Assembly: GCA_021805245.1 (NCBI GenBank)
Contig: JAJZFS010000059.1
Span: forward strand, 1 to 53,904
DNA length: 53,904 nucleotides
Origin: Pseudomonadota bacterium
GTDB lineage: Bacteria > Pseudomonadota > Alphaproteobacteria > Micavibrionales > UBA2020
Reading direction: 5' to 3'
The translations under genes and the position numbers were made by a program. Shown in pieces: positions 34,462-42,240 of this stretch (position 1 is its first letter; every line of letters begins with the position of its first letter). A model generated the notes under the pieces. That model searched no databases and was not told the origin of the DNA. It was given only the letters and a program-made list of their open reading frames with translations.

Positions 34462-34779
34462 ATGGAAAAACACATAATATTACTTGTTGAGGATTCTCCT
34501 GAAGACGCTTATTTGGTACAGAGGTTCATTGAAAAGAACCTTACGGGTGATTTTAATGTAATGCATAAAGAGACGATGGCAGCCGCCGTAGCCTGCTTAA
34601 AGGCGTATAAGGACGATATAGGCTTTATTCTTCTTGACCTTGGATTGCCGGACACGAATGGCGGGCACGACACGTTGGGGCAGATGAGAAAATACGCGCC
34701 GGAGATATACGAAGAAGAAAAAGAGAAAATAGAGCCGCTCATCAAGAGAGTGAAAAATCTGATGAATAATCAAAACTAA
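34462..34779 (+). pseudogene. Truncated receiver-domain protein (cassette B)
   Basis: 105 residues. The first about 75 align well with the receiver at 25671 (ILLVEDSPEDAYLVQRFIEKNL; FILLDLGLPDTNGGHDTLGQMRKYAPEI), including the acidic pocket and phospho-acceptor Asp. At the point where the paralogue continues IPIVVLTG it instead reads YEEEKEKIEPLIKRVKNLMNNQN. The strand with the switch Thr and the strand with the conserved Lys are missing. This fits an internal deletion rejoined in frame, so it may be a decayed gene; it could also be a phosphate sink or dominant partner. It lies about 70 bases from the proposed left end of the island. Confidence 0.65.
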
Positions 34780-34847
34780 TCATAGAAGACCGTTGATCAC
34801 GGATAGTGCTTGTTTAATGCAGTGAGAGAAACGGTGCGATACAGTTT

Positions 34848-34863
34848 AATGGCGGCAGGGAGG
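34848..34863. repeat. Candidate left attachment site of the island
   Basis: AATGGCGGCAGGGAGG matches AATGGCGGACAGGGAGG at 45347-45363 except for one missing A. The right copy includes the last bases of tRNA-Ser. It lies beyond the truncated receiver gene and before hamB, where an island border would be expected. Confidence 0.5.
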
Positions 34864-34895
34864 AAGACTAACAGTTACTCCAAGCCATTGAAAGT

Positions 34896-34929
34896 GTATA
34901 TTTTTCTTATAAACTAAAGAAAGATATAC
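34896..34929. terminator. AT-rich inverted repeat downstream of hamB
   Basis: GTATAT...ATATAC arms enclose a second pairing TTTCTT/AAGAAA with an 8-10 base loop, giving an A/T-rich hairpin about 60 bases after the hamB stop. It could end transcription of the RT-hamA-hamB operon, though the stem is weak because it is AT-rich. Confidence 0.35.
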
Positions 34930-34990
34930 ACACAGTTTCACACCAAAAAAGACTGGCTCTCTTCGGATTTTTACAAATTAACGTAACTCT

Positions 34991-37900
34991 CTAATCCTCT
35001 AAGCCATCATCGATCCACGTTGGGGCACCACGTCCAAAGCGTTGAAGATGGACATTCTTGTCTCCTTCCACAAAATGCGCTGAGTAAAAGCTAGGCTGTG
35101 GATTATTGAATATGAGCTTTTTCAACCTGACAAGCCGCTGGTAGTCGGGCGTACATACCCATACCTCACCACTCGGATCGTTGATTTCTATCCTGTAGGG
35201 GCGGCCTGCGGGAGGGCGTGCGGCCTCTGGAGGAAGGTTGAGAAAACGTATAGATTTTTCTACTTCCCAGCGATGTGCGGGCCCGCTTAGAGCCTCGTAG
35301 TGAAACCTTTGCCAGAGGGCGGCTGTTTCTGCCGTAGGCCAATTTCCTGCCTTGGTAAGAGCAACAATCTTTTTACTTTTTAGCCACTCCTGCATCCCGC
35401 TGATGTCTACAAAATTCGCTTCTCCTGTGCGGACGGCGGCCATCGCGGCTCTGCGGGAAGGAAGTCCCGCACGAATAAGCATGGACATCATCATCTGTGG
35501 TACACCCGTTTCAAGAGACCCGGCACCGCCGCCAGCCACAATCTCTGGCGTCCAGCCCTGAGAGACCCGGCGCGTGCGTAATGCTTCCAATGCCCAAACT
35601 AGACGGTAAGAGAATACCTCCTCTACTACGCTCATGTTATCCGGTCCAATGACGTTCACATCTACCCCTGTAATCCATGCCTGTAATATTTCCTCCCAAT
35701 TTCCCGGCAGGGGGTTCTGAGCACTTGGCGCGAAGGGGCGAATAGTAAGGAGGCGACGAGCAAGGCCAATAAGAGCTACAGATAGATTTTCCTCATTTCC
35801 CTGAATGGCTGCGAGGTCGGCTTGGTCCAGTAGTCCAGCAAGCTCATCCGCCATAGCATCTAATGCAAGCCCAGCTTCTAGGCCAACCCCCATCGCATAG
35901 TGGCCCTTGCGAGCAGCAGGCGTCGTGGTATTCCAGATAAGGCGCGCCCGTGCGGCGAGTACAACTCGATGGTTATTTTGGGTTCCTTCTTTTTCGCGAG
36001 CAATCTGCCGCTGCCAGAGTGATCCTCGGAGAGCTTCGTCAAGGAGGCGTGGAAGGTCTGCACTTTCAGCATCAAATGCCTCTATTAACCCCAAAACGGT
36101 TGCATCCAGCTTCTCAACCAGATGATCTAGGGGCTCTCTGCCATCTTCTTCACCCTCATCATCGTTGCCTGCAACTTCCGTCCACCCTTCACGCGAGTTC
36201 ATGAGGTACTCGACAGCATCTTCACGTTCAAGAGTGCCATTATCGGCAAGACGCTGGATTATCTCGTTAATAATTTGAAAGAGACCACTTTGCAGAGTTC
36301 GGGATTTTGCAGAGGCGACAAGCTCCTTCCATTGATTTAAACGATATGCATGTTTATCAAAAATAACGTGAAGTATGAGTCCCTCAACGTCTACAAAAGC
36401 ACGCCCGGCACGACCTGCCACATTGGCAAATTCTTCTCCGGTGATGAGAGCACCAGACCTGACAAGATATGGAACCAATAGTACCGCCGCATTAATATTC
36501 AATCCTTGCGATAAAGTCGGAGAGGCAGCAATTACTTTGAGAGTGCCGTTGGACAAGAGTAATTCCAGTTCACGCAGAAAAGGTTTTGGCAGACCGCCGT
36601 GGTGGATGGCTAAACCGATCTTTAATGACTCCACTGCGGGATGGCCGTCTCCCAGCCACTCCCGGCCAACTTCGAGCGCCCGTTGTATAGTGGCGGGATT
36701 TTCTAGGAGAGACGGCAAATAGCCGCGATTGACCAGATCAAGAGCTACCTCCCCAAACCCCTCAACCCAATTCGCTTGAGTGATAAATATCAGCGTTCTC
36801 TTGCCCTGCTCAGCAAACTTCCACGCGGCAAAAAGGGAAAGGTCCTTTGCATCTCTGGGAAGAGACTTTTTTTGTCGCCCGCGCGCCGGAACTTCCTCGA
36901 CAAATTTTGCCAAGAAGGGGCCATCATTTTCTAGGTCGAATTTGAGTTTTGCGCTTGGGGCATGCCATGTCAGTGTACCGAAACGCTGGCGAGTTGGACG
37001 CCACGAAGATTTCACTGGCCCGCCTTCCACATCATGCCGAATCCACGCGGTCAAATCGTTTAGCTGCTCGCCATCCGGCAAAATCGCCGATAAGCAGACG
37101 ATACGGCGCTCTGCTGCATCCGGACGCAAAAGTAGTTTCTGAACAAGGATTTCGTAGCGAATTTCCCTCTCCGTCGGGCCGATCATATGCCCCTCGTCGA
37201 GGACGATAAGGCCCACATCGTCAATCAGGCTCGGATCGCTGCGCAATGCAAAATCAAGTTTCTCCGGCGTGGATATAATAATATCCTTTGACCGAAGGGC
37301 GTCTTCATCTCCGGCAGACACACCGCTGGCCCCATAAAGAGAAGAAACCGAAAATCCAAGCGGCGCAAAGGTTTTCCGAAAAGAACGTTCCGTCTGTGCA
37401 GAGAGCGCGCGTAGTGGCGTGACAATTAGTACCCGTTTTTGGGTAGATAATGTCATCAACGCCGCAATCTCGGCGACACGTGTTTTACCCGCGCTTGTCG
37501 GCAAGGCAACCACCATATCGTCAGTCACGTTACCGGCGCGGCGTGCAGCCTCAACCTGTGAGGGCCAAAGTTCGACTTCCGCAGTTTTTCTTGCATAGAG
37601 CGACACGAGAAAAAGCTCGCGTGCGTTTGTATAATTTGCCCCTCCTCCCGCAGGCGGTGTCTTCGGCAAATTTACATGCAGAGAGTCTTCCCAGAGATCA
37701 GTAATCAGGCTGAGGCATAAGCGCAGAAGCCACCACATGGTGATAACACTTGCGTCGCCAGCAAGTTTTACTCCGTCTTTAAAAATATTCTTGGCAGTTA
37801 CTACCAGGGCGTCATCGCCCGTTTGTAAGGCAAAATCAAAATAAGAGAGACCCCGGCAAACTGTAGAGTTGAGAATGATTGAGATTGCATCCTCTTCGTC

Positions 37901-38443
37901 TATAGCGTTTCCTTTCAAAGCAGCGGCAAGGGACTCGTCACTGTTCATGTCATTTTGAAGCCATGAGCTAGTGAAATCGCGCAGCCCTCCTAGATCGCGA
38001 AGAACGAGAAAAGTCAGCGCCTGCTCTGCGGGAGAAATATTTTCTCCATTTTCCCGCTGGTGAAAAATAGAATATGCGATAGCGGAATATCCAGCGAGGT
38101 GATAGGCCGTGCCCGCGATAGCGCGGTAGAAGCCGCGTTCAGGATGATCTGGAGCTTCATTGCGGACAAGGGCCTCAAAGGCTTTTGCCGCGTGTTCAAA
38201 GCCCTTTTGGCTAATGTCCGCCGATCCTGCCGCTTCTTTCAGTGCAAGCGCCGCACGCAGGATGGAGAAACCATAGTCCGCAAGATCGGTGTCGATGGAT
38301 GCCCCAAAGGGCGGAGCGTCTTGTGGTAAGGCACCTTCCTGCCGCATAAGAGACCATGCAGCGCCACGGTCCAGTAGCCGCCCACGGAAATCCTTTCTCG
38401 TTCGCAACGAGATAAATCGCTCAAGCTGCTCAGTCGTCTCCAA
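34991..38443 (-). CDS. hamB: HamB-like superfamily 2 helicase (Hachiman type)
   Basis: 1150 residues. A helical N-terminal region of about 290 residues precedes a Ski2-like helicase core: Q-like motif WPSQVEAA, Walker A ALPTSAGKT (to about 321), motif Ia VTPLRALSAQ, DEAH-type box LIVLDEGHM (about 416-419), then CLSAIL, TLIFITQANWVEGF, and motifs V/VI in ASPTLSQGLNINA and EFANVAGRAGRAFVD. The long C-terminal part (about 700-1150) has no motif I can name. It overlaps the HamA-like gene by 14 bases. Size, fold and partner match the Hachiman anti-phage system, in which HamB is the DNA-sensing helicase of a HamAB complex. Phage defence here is inferred from the family. Confidence 0.82.
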   Translation of the reverse strand: METTEQLERFISLRTRKDFRGRLLDRGAAWSLMRQEGALPQDAPPFGASIDTDLADYGFSILRAALALKEAAGSADISQKGFEHAAKAFEALVRNEAPDHPERGFYRAIAGTAYHLAGYSAIAYSIFHQRENGENISPAEQALTFLVLRDLGGLRDFTSSWLQNDMNSDESLAAALKGNAIDEEDAISIILNSTVCRGLSYFDFALQTGDDALVVTAKNIFKDGVKLAGDASVITMWWLLRLCLSLITDLWEDSLHVNLPKTPPAGGGANYTNARELFLVSLYARKTAEVELWPSQVEAARRAGNVTDDMVVALPTSAGKTRVAEIAALMTLSTQKRVLIVTPLRALSAQTERSFRKTFAPLGFSVSSLYGASGVSAGDEDALRSKDIIISTPEKLDFALRSDPSLIDDVGLIVLDEGHMIGPTEREIRYEILVQKLLLRPDAAERRIVCLSAILPDGEQLNDLTAWIRHDVEGGPVKSSWRPTRQRFGTLTWHAPSAKLKFDLENDGPFLAKFVEEVPARGRQKKSLPRDAKDLSLFAAWKFAEQGKRTLIFITQANWVEGFGEVALDLVNRGYLPSLLENPATIQRALEVGREWLGDGHPAVESLKIGLAIHHGGLPKPFLRELELLLSNGTLKVIAASPTLSQGLNINAAVLLVPYLVRSGALITGEEFANVAGRAGRAFVDVEGLILHVIFDKHAYRLNQWKELVASAKSRTLQSGLFQIINEIIQRLADNGTLEREDAVEYLMNSREGWTEVAGNDDEGEEDGREPLDHLVEKLDATVLGLIEAFDAESADLPRLLDEALRGSLWQRQIAREKEGTQNNHRVVLAARARLIWNTTTPAARKGHYAMGVGLEAGLALDAMADELAGLLDQADLAAIQGNEENLSVALIGLARRLLTIRPFAPSAQNPLPGNWEEILQAWITGVDVNVIGPDNMSVVEEVFSYRLVWALEALRTRRVSQGWTPEIVAGGGAGSLETGVPQMMMSMLIRAGLPSRRAAMAAVRTGEANFVDISGMQEWLKSKKIVALTKAGNWPTAETAALWQRFHYEALSGPAHRWEVEKSIRFLNLPPEAARPPAGRPYRIEINDPSGEVWVCTPDYQRLVRLKKLIFNNPQPSFYSAHFVEGDKNVHLQRFGRGAPTWIDDGLED

Positions 38444-39206
38444 GATTTTCGGCCTCCTCGTAGACGTCCGCTATGAAATCCGCATGATCCGCGATGTGTA
38501 TGTTAATAACTTCATGCGCGCGCGCATCATCGGCATCGGCGAGATCATCTTCGATAGCCTCAGGCGGCGCATTACCAGACAAGCTAAAAAACGCATGGGC
38601 TATACGATCCGCTGGAACTGCTTTATTGGCGACTTCATCACGGAGCTTTTTCCCCAATACCTCGTCCGCGCCACCGCGTTCAAGAAGTCGGTCAGCGACG
38701 AATAACAGAGAGCTTGGTGTAGGGCGTCCGCTGTCACGGTTAAGAGCCTTTCTTGCTTTCTTCACCGTTGCCTCACTGAGGTTTTTGCGACTTTTCGACT
38801 CTCCCTTCAACAGGCATAGGTTTTCATCATCATCTTGAGTAACGCCGATAAAATCATCGCCTCGAAGAGCCATCTCTCTCCCGTCCTTATAACGTAAGCG
38901 ACGGATAGGGACCTGAAATTCCAGATGGCGCTCTGTAAATTCTGTTGCAAGTATTTCTCCGAGATCACCTGACCGCGCTCTTTTTGTTCGTGGGAGGCGC
39001 TCGCGCAAGATGGCAGCCGCGCCGCCGTATCCGAGGCGCTCTACATCTTCGGCAATTCGGGTTAGGCAATCATAGTGCGAGCGCACGACTTCATGCAGGG
39101 TATCTTTAATCTGCTCTCGCCCATCTTCCTTCTCGGTCAGCTTCCATAACCTTTTACGGTTATCTTCCTCTTCGGAGAAGTCGCACCAATCTGTAAACAA
39201 AGTCAT
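38430..39206 (-). CDS. hamA: HamA-like nuclease (DUF1837, Hachiman type)
   Basis: 258 residues. The core reads SGDLGEILATEFTERHLEFQVPIRRLRYKDGREMALRGDDFIGV, then NLCLLKGESKSRKNL. The residues Glu84, Asp118/Asp119 and Glu136-x-Lys138 fit a PD-(D/E)xK nuclease arrangement, as known for HamA (DUF1837). No membrane or signal segment is present. In Hachiman the nuclease is held by HamB and released to degrade DNA when the helicase meets damaged or phage DNA. It is coupled on both sides: the start overlaps the RT stop by 4 bases and the end overlaps hamB by 14. Assignment rests on motif and helicase partner, not on a database search. Confidence 0.75.
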   Translation of the reverse strand: MTLFTDWCDFSEEEDNRKRLWKLTEKEDGREQIKDTLHEVVRSHYDCLTRIAEDVERLGYGGAAAILRERLPRTKRARSGDLGEILATEFTERHLEFQVPIRRLRYKDGREMALRGDDFIGVTQDDDENLCLLKGESKSRKNLSEATVKKARKALNRDSGRPTPSSLLFVADRLLERGGADEVLGKKLRDEVANKAVPADRIAHAFFSLSGNAPPEAIEDDLADADDARAHEVINIHIADHADFIADVYEEAENLGDD

Positions 39207-40606
39207 TTTCGTTCTCTAAATAAATTTTGATTCATGGACTGCTTTGGCGGAACCGCTGCCTTCTTTTTCGGGACCAGGCTGACGCTTGGGTATTTGAAGG
39301 GGGTGCGGGGTATTTTTTTTAACTGGGACACGCCGAGAAGCTCCCCATGATGCTCGGCATTGACCGCTTCACGAACCGTTTTGTAGGCTCCCAGGTAATC
39401 GCGCACGTACTCCGATACTTTTTGATCCAGGTGGCCGAGCGTGAGGCCGTCGTTGCAAAACCAATAATGCTTTGCCCAGCCATCCACGGTTCCATCGATA
39501 CGCTTGAGCGTCCCAAGGAGGCTACCAGTCCTCGATACGGCCTGCCCGTTCTTTCTTCCTATGAGGGCCTGCTTTCCTTCACGGAAGGTGTTCTCTATCT
39601 TCTCCAAAAACCGCTCTTTGGACTTATCCGAGGGCCGGATGATGCCAGGAGAGATGTGGATGCCAAGGAAATCAAAACCGTCATCGATAGACTGGCCGCC
39701 CTTTGAGCTCTTGGCCTTGGACAATTCCATCTCAAGGGCTTTCAAAAGCTCGATAGATTTTTTCAGGCGCGCGTCGGCGGCTTTCTGGGTGGGTGCGATG
39801 ATGATGAAGTCATCGATGTACCGGATACAGCGGCAGTCGCCTTCGTTCATCTTCTTGTCGAAATCGGCAAGGATGATATTGCCGAGGAGCGGGGAAAGGG
39901 AGTTGCCTTGAGCTACTCCCAAATCCTCCGTTGGAAAATCATCCGCATATTGTTTTATTTGCTCGATGTTTGACAACTCTACATCAATCGCCTGTCCAAG
40001 AAAGTCCATGAACTCCTGGTCCTTCACCACGTCCCCAATGATCGCGGTGACTGTTGACTTCCGGATGCGGGTGAAGAAGGAGCTTATGTCGGCGCAGGCG
40101 ACATGGCGGCCCCCTTGATCGATGGCTGTGAGAACCGCTTGAATGGCAGCAGGAACCGCAGAGATACTTTTTGAACGCTCTGTCCGCGAAGCGGGAGACT
40201 GAGGCCGATCGCTTCTGATGCCCCCGAAGCTGAACTCGGTTTTGCTATAGGGTTTAAGTCCTTCTATATCCAGCAGGACGTTCAGTAACGCTCGTTGGAC
40301 AATCCGGCTTTCTACCGGAGCAAGAACGATTGGCCTGATTTTCTGTCTGCCGCCGTCTTTGGGAGGCTTATCTTTCGGAATAGGCACACCGGCTGCCGGT
40401 GGAAATTTGAAGGTTTTGCGGGCGAGCTTGTTTTGAAGCGAGCGTAGGCGCTTCTGCGCATCGATCGCAAAGTCTTCAAGCTCAAGCCTTACTTTATCGG
40501 ATTTGGACGATCGCCCGTTTTCTTGGATCGTCTGCCACGCAGACTCCAGGTTCCGAATGGTGCGGAGTTTTTCGAGATGAGTCTTTTTCTTTTTAATCTT
40601 AGACAT
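39203..40606 (-). CDS. Reverse transcriptase, stand-alone, class undetermined
   Basis: 467 residues. RT motifs in order: PIPKDKPPKDGGRQKIRPIVLAPVESRIVQRALLNVL (RT1-2), Asp173 in CADISSFFTRI (motif A), VAQGNSLSPLLGNIILADFD (motif B, residues 231-250), YIDDF at 263-267 (catalytic YxDD) and FDFLGIHISPG (motif D/E region). Motif B is QGxxxSP, unlike the SQ of diversity-generating retroelement RTs. I see no retron VTG motif and no group II intron maturase or endonuclease domain after the thumb. It therefore looks like one of the unknown-group or defence-related RTs. The first gene of the RT-hamA-hamB operon, with a 4-base ATGA overlap to hamA. Its ribosome site is weak. Confidence 0.85.
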   Translation of the reverse strand: MSKIKKKKTHLEKLRTIRNLESAWQTIQENGRSSKSDKVRLELEDFAIDAQKRLRSLQNKLARKTFKFPPAAGVPIPKDKPPKDGGRQKIRPIVLAPVESRIVQRALLNVLLDIEGLKPYSKTEFSFGGIRSDRPQSPASRTERSKSISAVPAAIQAVLTAIDQGGRHVACADISSFFTRIRKSTVTAIIGDVVKDQEFMDFLGQAIDVELSNIEQIKQYADDFPTEDLGVAQGNSLSPLLGNIILADFDKKMNEGDCRCIRYIDDFIIIAPTQKAADARLKKSIELLKALEMELSKAKSSKGGQSIDDGFDFLGIHISPGIIRPSDKSKERFLEKIENTFREGKQALIGRKNGQAVSRTGSLLGTLKRIDGTVDGWAKHYWFCNDGLTLGHLDQKVSEYVRDYLGAYKTVREAVNAEHHGELLGVSQLKKIPRTPFKYPSVSLVPKKKAAVPPKQSMNQNLFRERK

Positions 40607-40650
40607 AGTCTGGTGGGTCCTATCAGTTCACCTTACCCGTTCGACGCAGG

Positions 40651-40775
40651 ACTGAACACCGCAGCGGTTCCTTTCGGCCCGTGCCGCGCAATCAAGGTCC
40701 CGGCTTTCACCGTCGCCTCGCCGTAGTAGGTTAACTGTGGCCCGACGGGGTTGCCGCCTGCCAAGCTGCCTAATA
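40651..40775. repeat. 125-bp direct repeat, copy 1
   Basis: Identical base for base to 41024-41148, same orientation, separated by 248 bases. It starts 45 bases upstream of the RT start codon. On the minus strand it can be read through in two frames, and it forms the end of a 72-codon open frame (40633-40851), but there is no good coding evidence. Together with copy 2 it fills much of the RT leader. Confidence 0.9.
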
Positions 40776-40825
40776 TAGTCAGTTGGATCAGAAGTATTAG
40801 GTAAACTAATGCCCCTAGATCGCGC

Positions 40826-40847
40826 CGTGCCGAGTTGGCACGTTTTT
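40826..40847 (+). terminator. Intrinsic terminator between the two 125-bp repeats
   Basis: CGTGCC-GAGTT-GGCACG (40826-40842) is a perfect 6-bp hairpin followed directly by TTTTT (40843-40847) on the plus strand. It would stop a plus-strand transcript running away from the RT gene through copy 1, so a short RNA antisense to the RT leader is possible. Confidence 0.55.
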
Positions 40848-41023
40848 GCATGTGTGGCCCATCATACTCTCCTTAAATAGCCTAGCGTTTTTAAGCACTT
40901 AGTAAAGGAAAATCGTGAAGCGCCGCCTGCCTGCCTGGCCGTGCAACAAAAGCTAGTAGCCGTCTGATAGGAGCCCTTAACGGTAAAGGTTGCGGCTAAC
41001 GTAAGTTTCGCGAACAGGTAGGT

Positions 41024-41148
41024 ACTGAACACCGCAGCGGTTCCTTTCGGCCCGTGCCGCGCAATCAAGGTCCCGGCTTTCACCGTCGCCTCGCCGTAGT
41101 AGGTTAACTGTGGCCCGACGGGGTTGCCGCCTGCCAAGCTGCCTAATA
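41024..41148. repeat. 125-bp direct repeat, copy 2
   Basis: Perfect copy of 40651-40775. Sequences differ immediately outside on both sides (CAGG versus AGGT on the left, TAGT versus GAGG on the right), so the repeat edges are sharp. The absence of any difference implies recent duplication or copying. There are no A-specific changes between the copies. Confidence 0.9.
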
Positions 41149-41280
41149 GAGGTCATAATTGGTATTTTAGGACGATTCTGGATTTGGTCAAGCAAGAAGA
41201 GATGCTATTGGACTGAGTGTGCCGCCTGCACTTGAACCTGATAAAACCTCACTTTAAAAGGGCCTCCAGAAAAAGGTCTC

Positions 41281-41608
41281 GCCCATTTTATAGAAATGCT
41301 CGTCTTGCACTCCAGTGCAGGAGGAGCCATACTCGCTTTGTGCGCTGCGCAGGTGTTCTGCGCGGGGCCGGGGCGTAGAAACCCTTTGAGTTAGCGGCTG
41401 GCATCAGCCGTGATTGGTGCCGTTCCTTTGAAAGCGAGCACCAAGGATGCCGCTTCTCGGTTTTATGACCGGGGAGTGGCGGTGGAGTCGTGCTTGCATG
41501 GCTCTGGATGTCCAATGGCTTCGGTCTAAAGACCGTCACGCCGTTGCTAACTCAACGGTTTCTAATCTCCGGTCGCCCACGAGACACCTCGTCGGGCGGC
41601 TTTTTTTT
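41281..41608 (+). ncRNA. Candidate structured RNA or leader ending in a terminator
   Basis: No convincing gene is found here, but hairpins follow one another on the plus strand: TGCAC-TCCA-GTGCA (41306-41319), GCGCAG-GTGTT-CTGCGC (41347-41363), GGCTG-GCAT-CAGCC (41396-41409), TTGGTGC...GCACCAA (41414-41444), CGGTC-TAAA-GACCG (41522-41535), CCGTTG-CTAACT-CAACGG (41541-41558). A strong terminator comes last: CGCCCACGAG-ACAC-CTCGT-C-GGGCG (41574-41598) with eight Ts. The ribosome site of the next gene begins two bases after the T-run. This may be a small RNA, or a leader controlling the lipoprotein operon by termination. No known RNA family was recognised, and the minus-strand reading cannot be excluded. 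Confidence 0.45.
41574..41608 (+). terminator. Strong intrinsic terminator just before a lipoprotein gene
   Basis: A ten-pair stem (five plus five, one bulged C) with loop ACAC is followed by GGC then TTTTTTTT. GGAGG of the next gene lies at 41610-41614 and its ATG at 41620, so any transcript of that gene from upstream must read through this terminator. Confidence 0.8.
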
Positions 41609-41619
41609 CGGAGGAAACC

Positions 41620-41910
41620 ATGAAAAAGACTGCTTTTATTTTTCTCACTGCGCTGATGCTCACCGGCTGCACGGCGCAGCAACTGGGCGTGAGCACGAAT
41701 GACCCCGATGCCCGCCTTTCCGCCGTGCGGATGCGGGAACTTGGGGACAACAAGTATATGATCTCCTGCGTTGACTCTAACCAATATTGCGAGGACCTCG
41801 CGGCCAATGTCTGCGGGGGTAAATTCAAAATCAGGAGCGCGTGGGGACAAGCCGGGACGGGCTTTAACGACTCGCGCCGGACGATTGTCGTGAAGTGTAC
41901 GGGGGGATAA
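41620..41910 (+). CDS. Small predicted lipoprotein, unknown function
   Basis: 96 residues. MKKTAFIFLTALMLTGC is a lipoprotein signal peptide with lipobox LTGC, so the mature protein would start at Cys17 and be lipid-anchored. The mature part (TAQQLGVSTNDPDARLSAVRMRELGDNKYMISC...) contains further cysteines (VDSNQYCEDLAANVCGG; VVKCTGG) that could form disulfides in the periplasm. The ribosome site GGAGG is well placed. It sits right behind a strong terminator and is followed one base later by a small membrane-protein gene. I do not recognise a family; island cargo. Confidence 0.7.
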   Translation: MKKTAFIFLTALMLTGCTAQQLGVSTNDPDARLSAVRMRELGDNKYMISCVDSNQYCEDLAANVCGGKFKIRSAWGQAGTGFNDSRRTIVVKCTGG

Positions 41911-41911
41911 A

Positions 41912-42223
41912 TTGATAAACGCGCTCATAGAGTTCGTAGCTGGTTTTTTCGTCTACATGACGATAGGCTTGGTTATTCTATTAATTTACACAAAGCTGAA
42001 ACCTAAACCAGAACGGATAACGGCGAAAGAGAGCTTCATGGCGAGCTTACGTCTTTCGTGCATTATTTCAGTGCCGATTTCATTTATTGGAACACTGTAT
42101 CAATTTGCTCCCAAGGTTTTTGCTCAAACGCTTGGCCTTATACTCGCAGGGGTAACGGTGACCCTTTGTTCAATGATCTTGGCCTTTATTAAAGCGAAGT
42201 TTGGAAGTAAGGATAAAAAGTAA
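41912..42223 (+). CDS. Small predicted membrane protein, unknown function
   Basis: 103 residues from a TTG start behind a run of six Gs (41901-41906). There are three hydrophobic segments: FVAGFFVYMTIGLVILLIYT, LSCIISVPISFIGTLYQFA and TLGLILAGVTVTLCSMILAFI, with basic loops (KLKPKPER; KAKFGSKDKK). This is probably an inner-membrane protein. It follows the lipoprotein gene by one base and is likely co-translated with it. An internal ATG at codon 16 would cut into the first helix. No family recognised. Confidence 0.55.
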   Translation: MINALIEFVAGFFVYMTIGLVILLIYTKLKPKPERITAKESFMASLRLSCIISVPISFIGTLYQFAPKVFAQTLGLILAGVTVTLCSMILAFIKAKFGSKDKK

Positions 42224-42240
42224 ATTAATTTTTGCGATCT

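Noticed and set aside
39203-40606. Group II intron maturase
   Set aside because: The YIDD and QGxxxSP motifs would allow it, but no maturase or endonuclease domain follows, no intron ends were seen, and the gene overlaps hamA in a conventional operon.
40633-40851. 72-codon minus-strand open frame containing repeat copy 1
   Set aside because: It has no well-spaced ribosome site, its second half is a repeat that is also present outside it, and its frame crosses a terminator hairpin. I treat it as non-coding, though a small membrane peptide cannot be fully excluded.
39203-41148. Diversity-generating retroelement (RT plus 125-bp repeats)
   Set aside because: The arrangement is similar, but the two repeats are identical with no adenine-specific changes, and RT motif B is QGNSLSP rather than the SQ form of DGR enzymes. 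No C-type-lectin-like target gene is present.
39203-41160. Retron
   Set aside because: No VTG motif was found in the RT and I could not identify an msr-msd pair with flanking a1/a2 inverted repeats upstream on the RT strand.
41288-41539. Minus-strand 83-codon frame in the hairpin-rich stretch
   Set aside because: The sequence is low in coding character, has no ribosome site, and runs through several perfect hairpins better explained as RNA structure.
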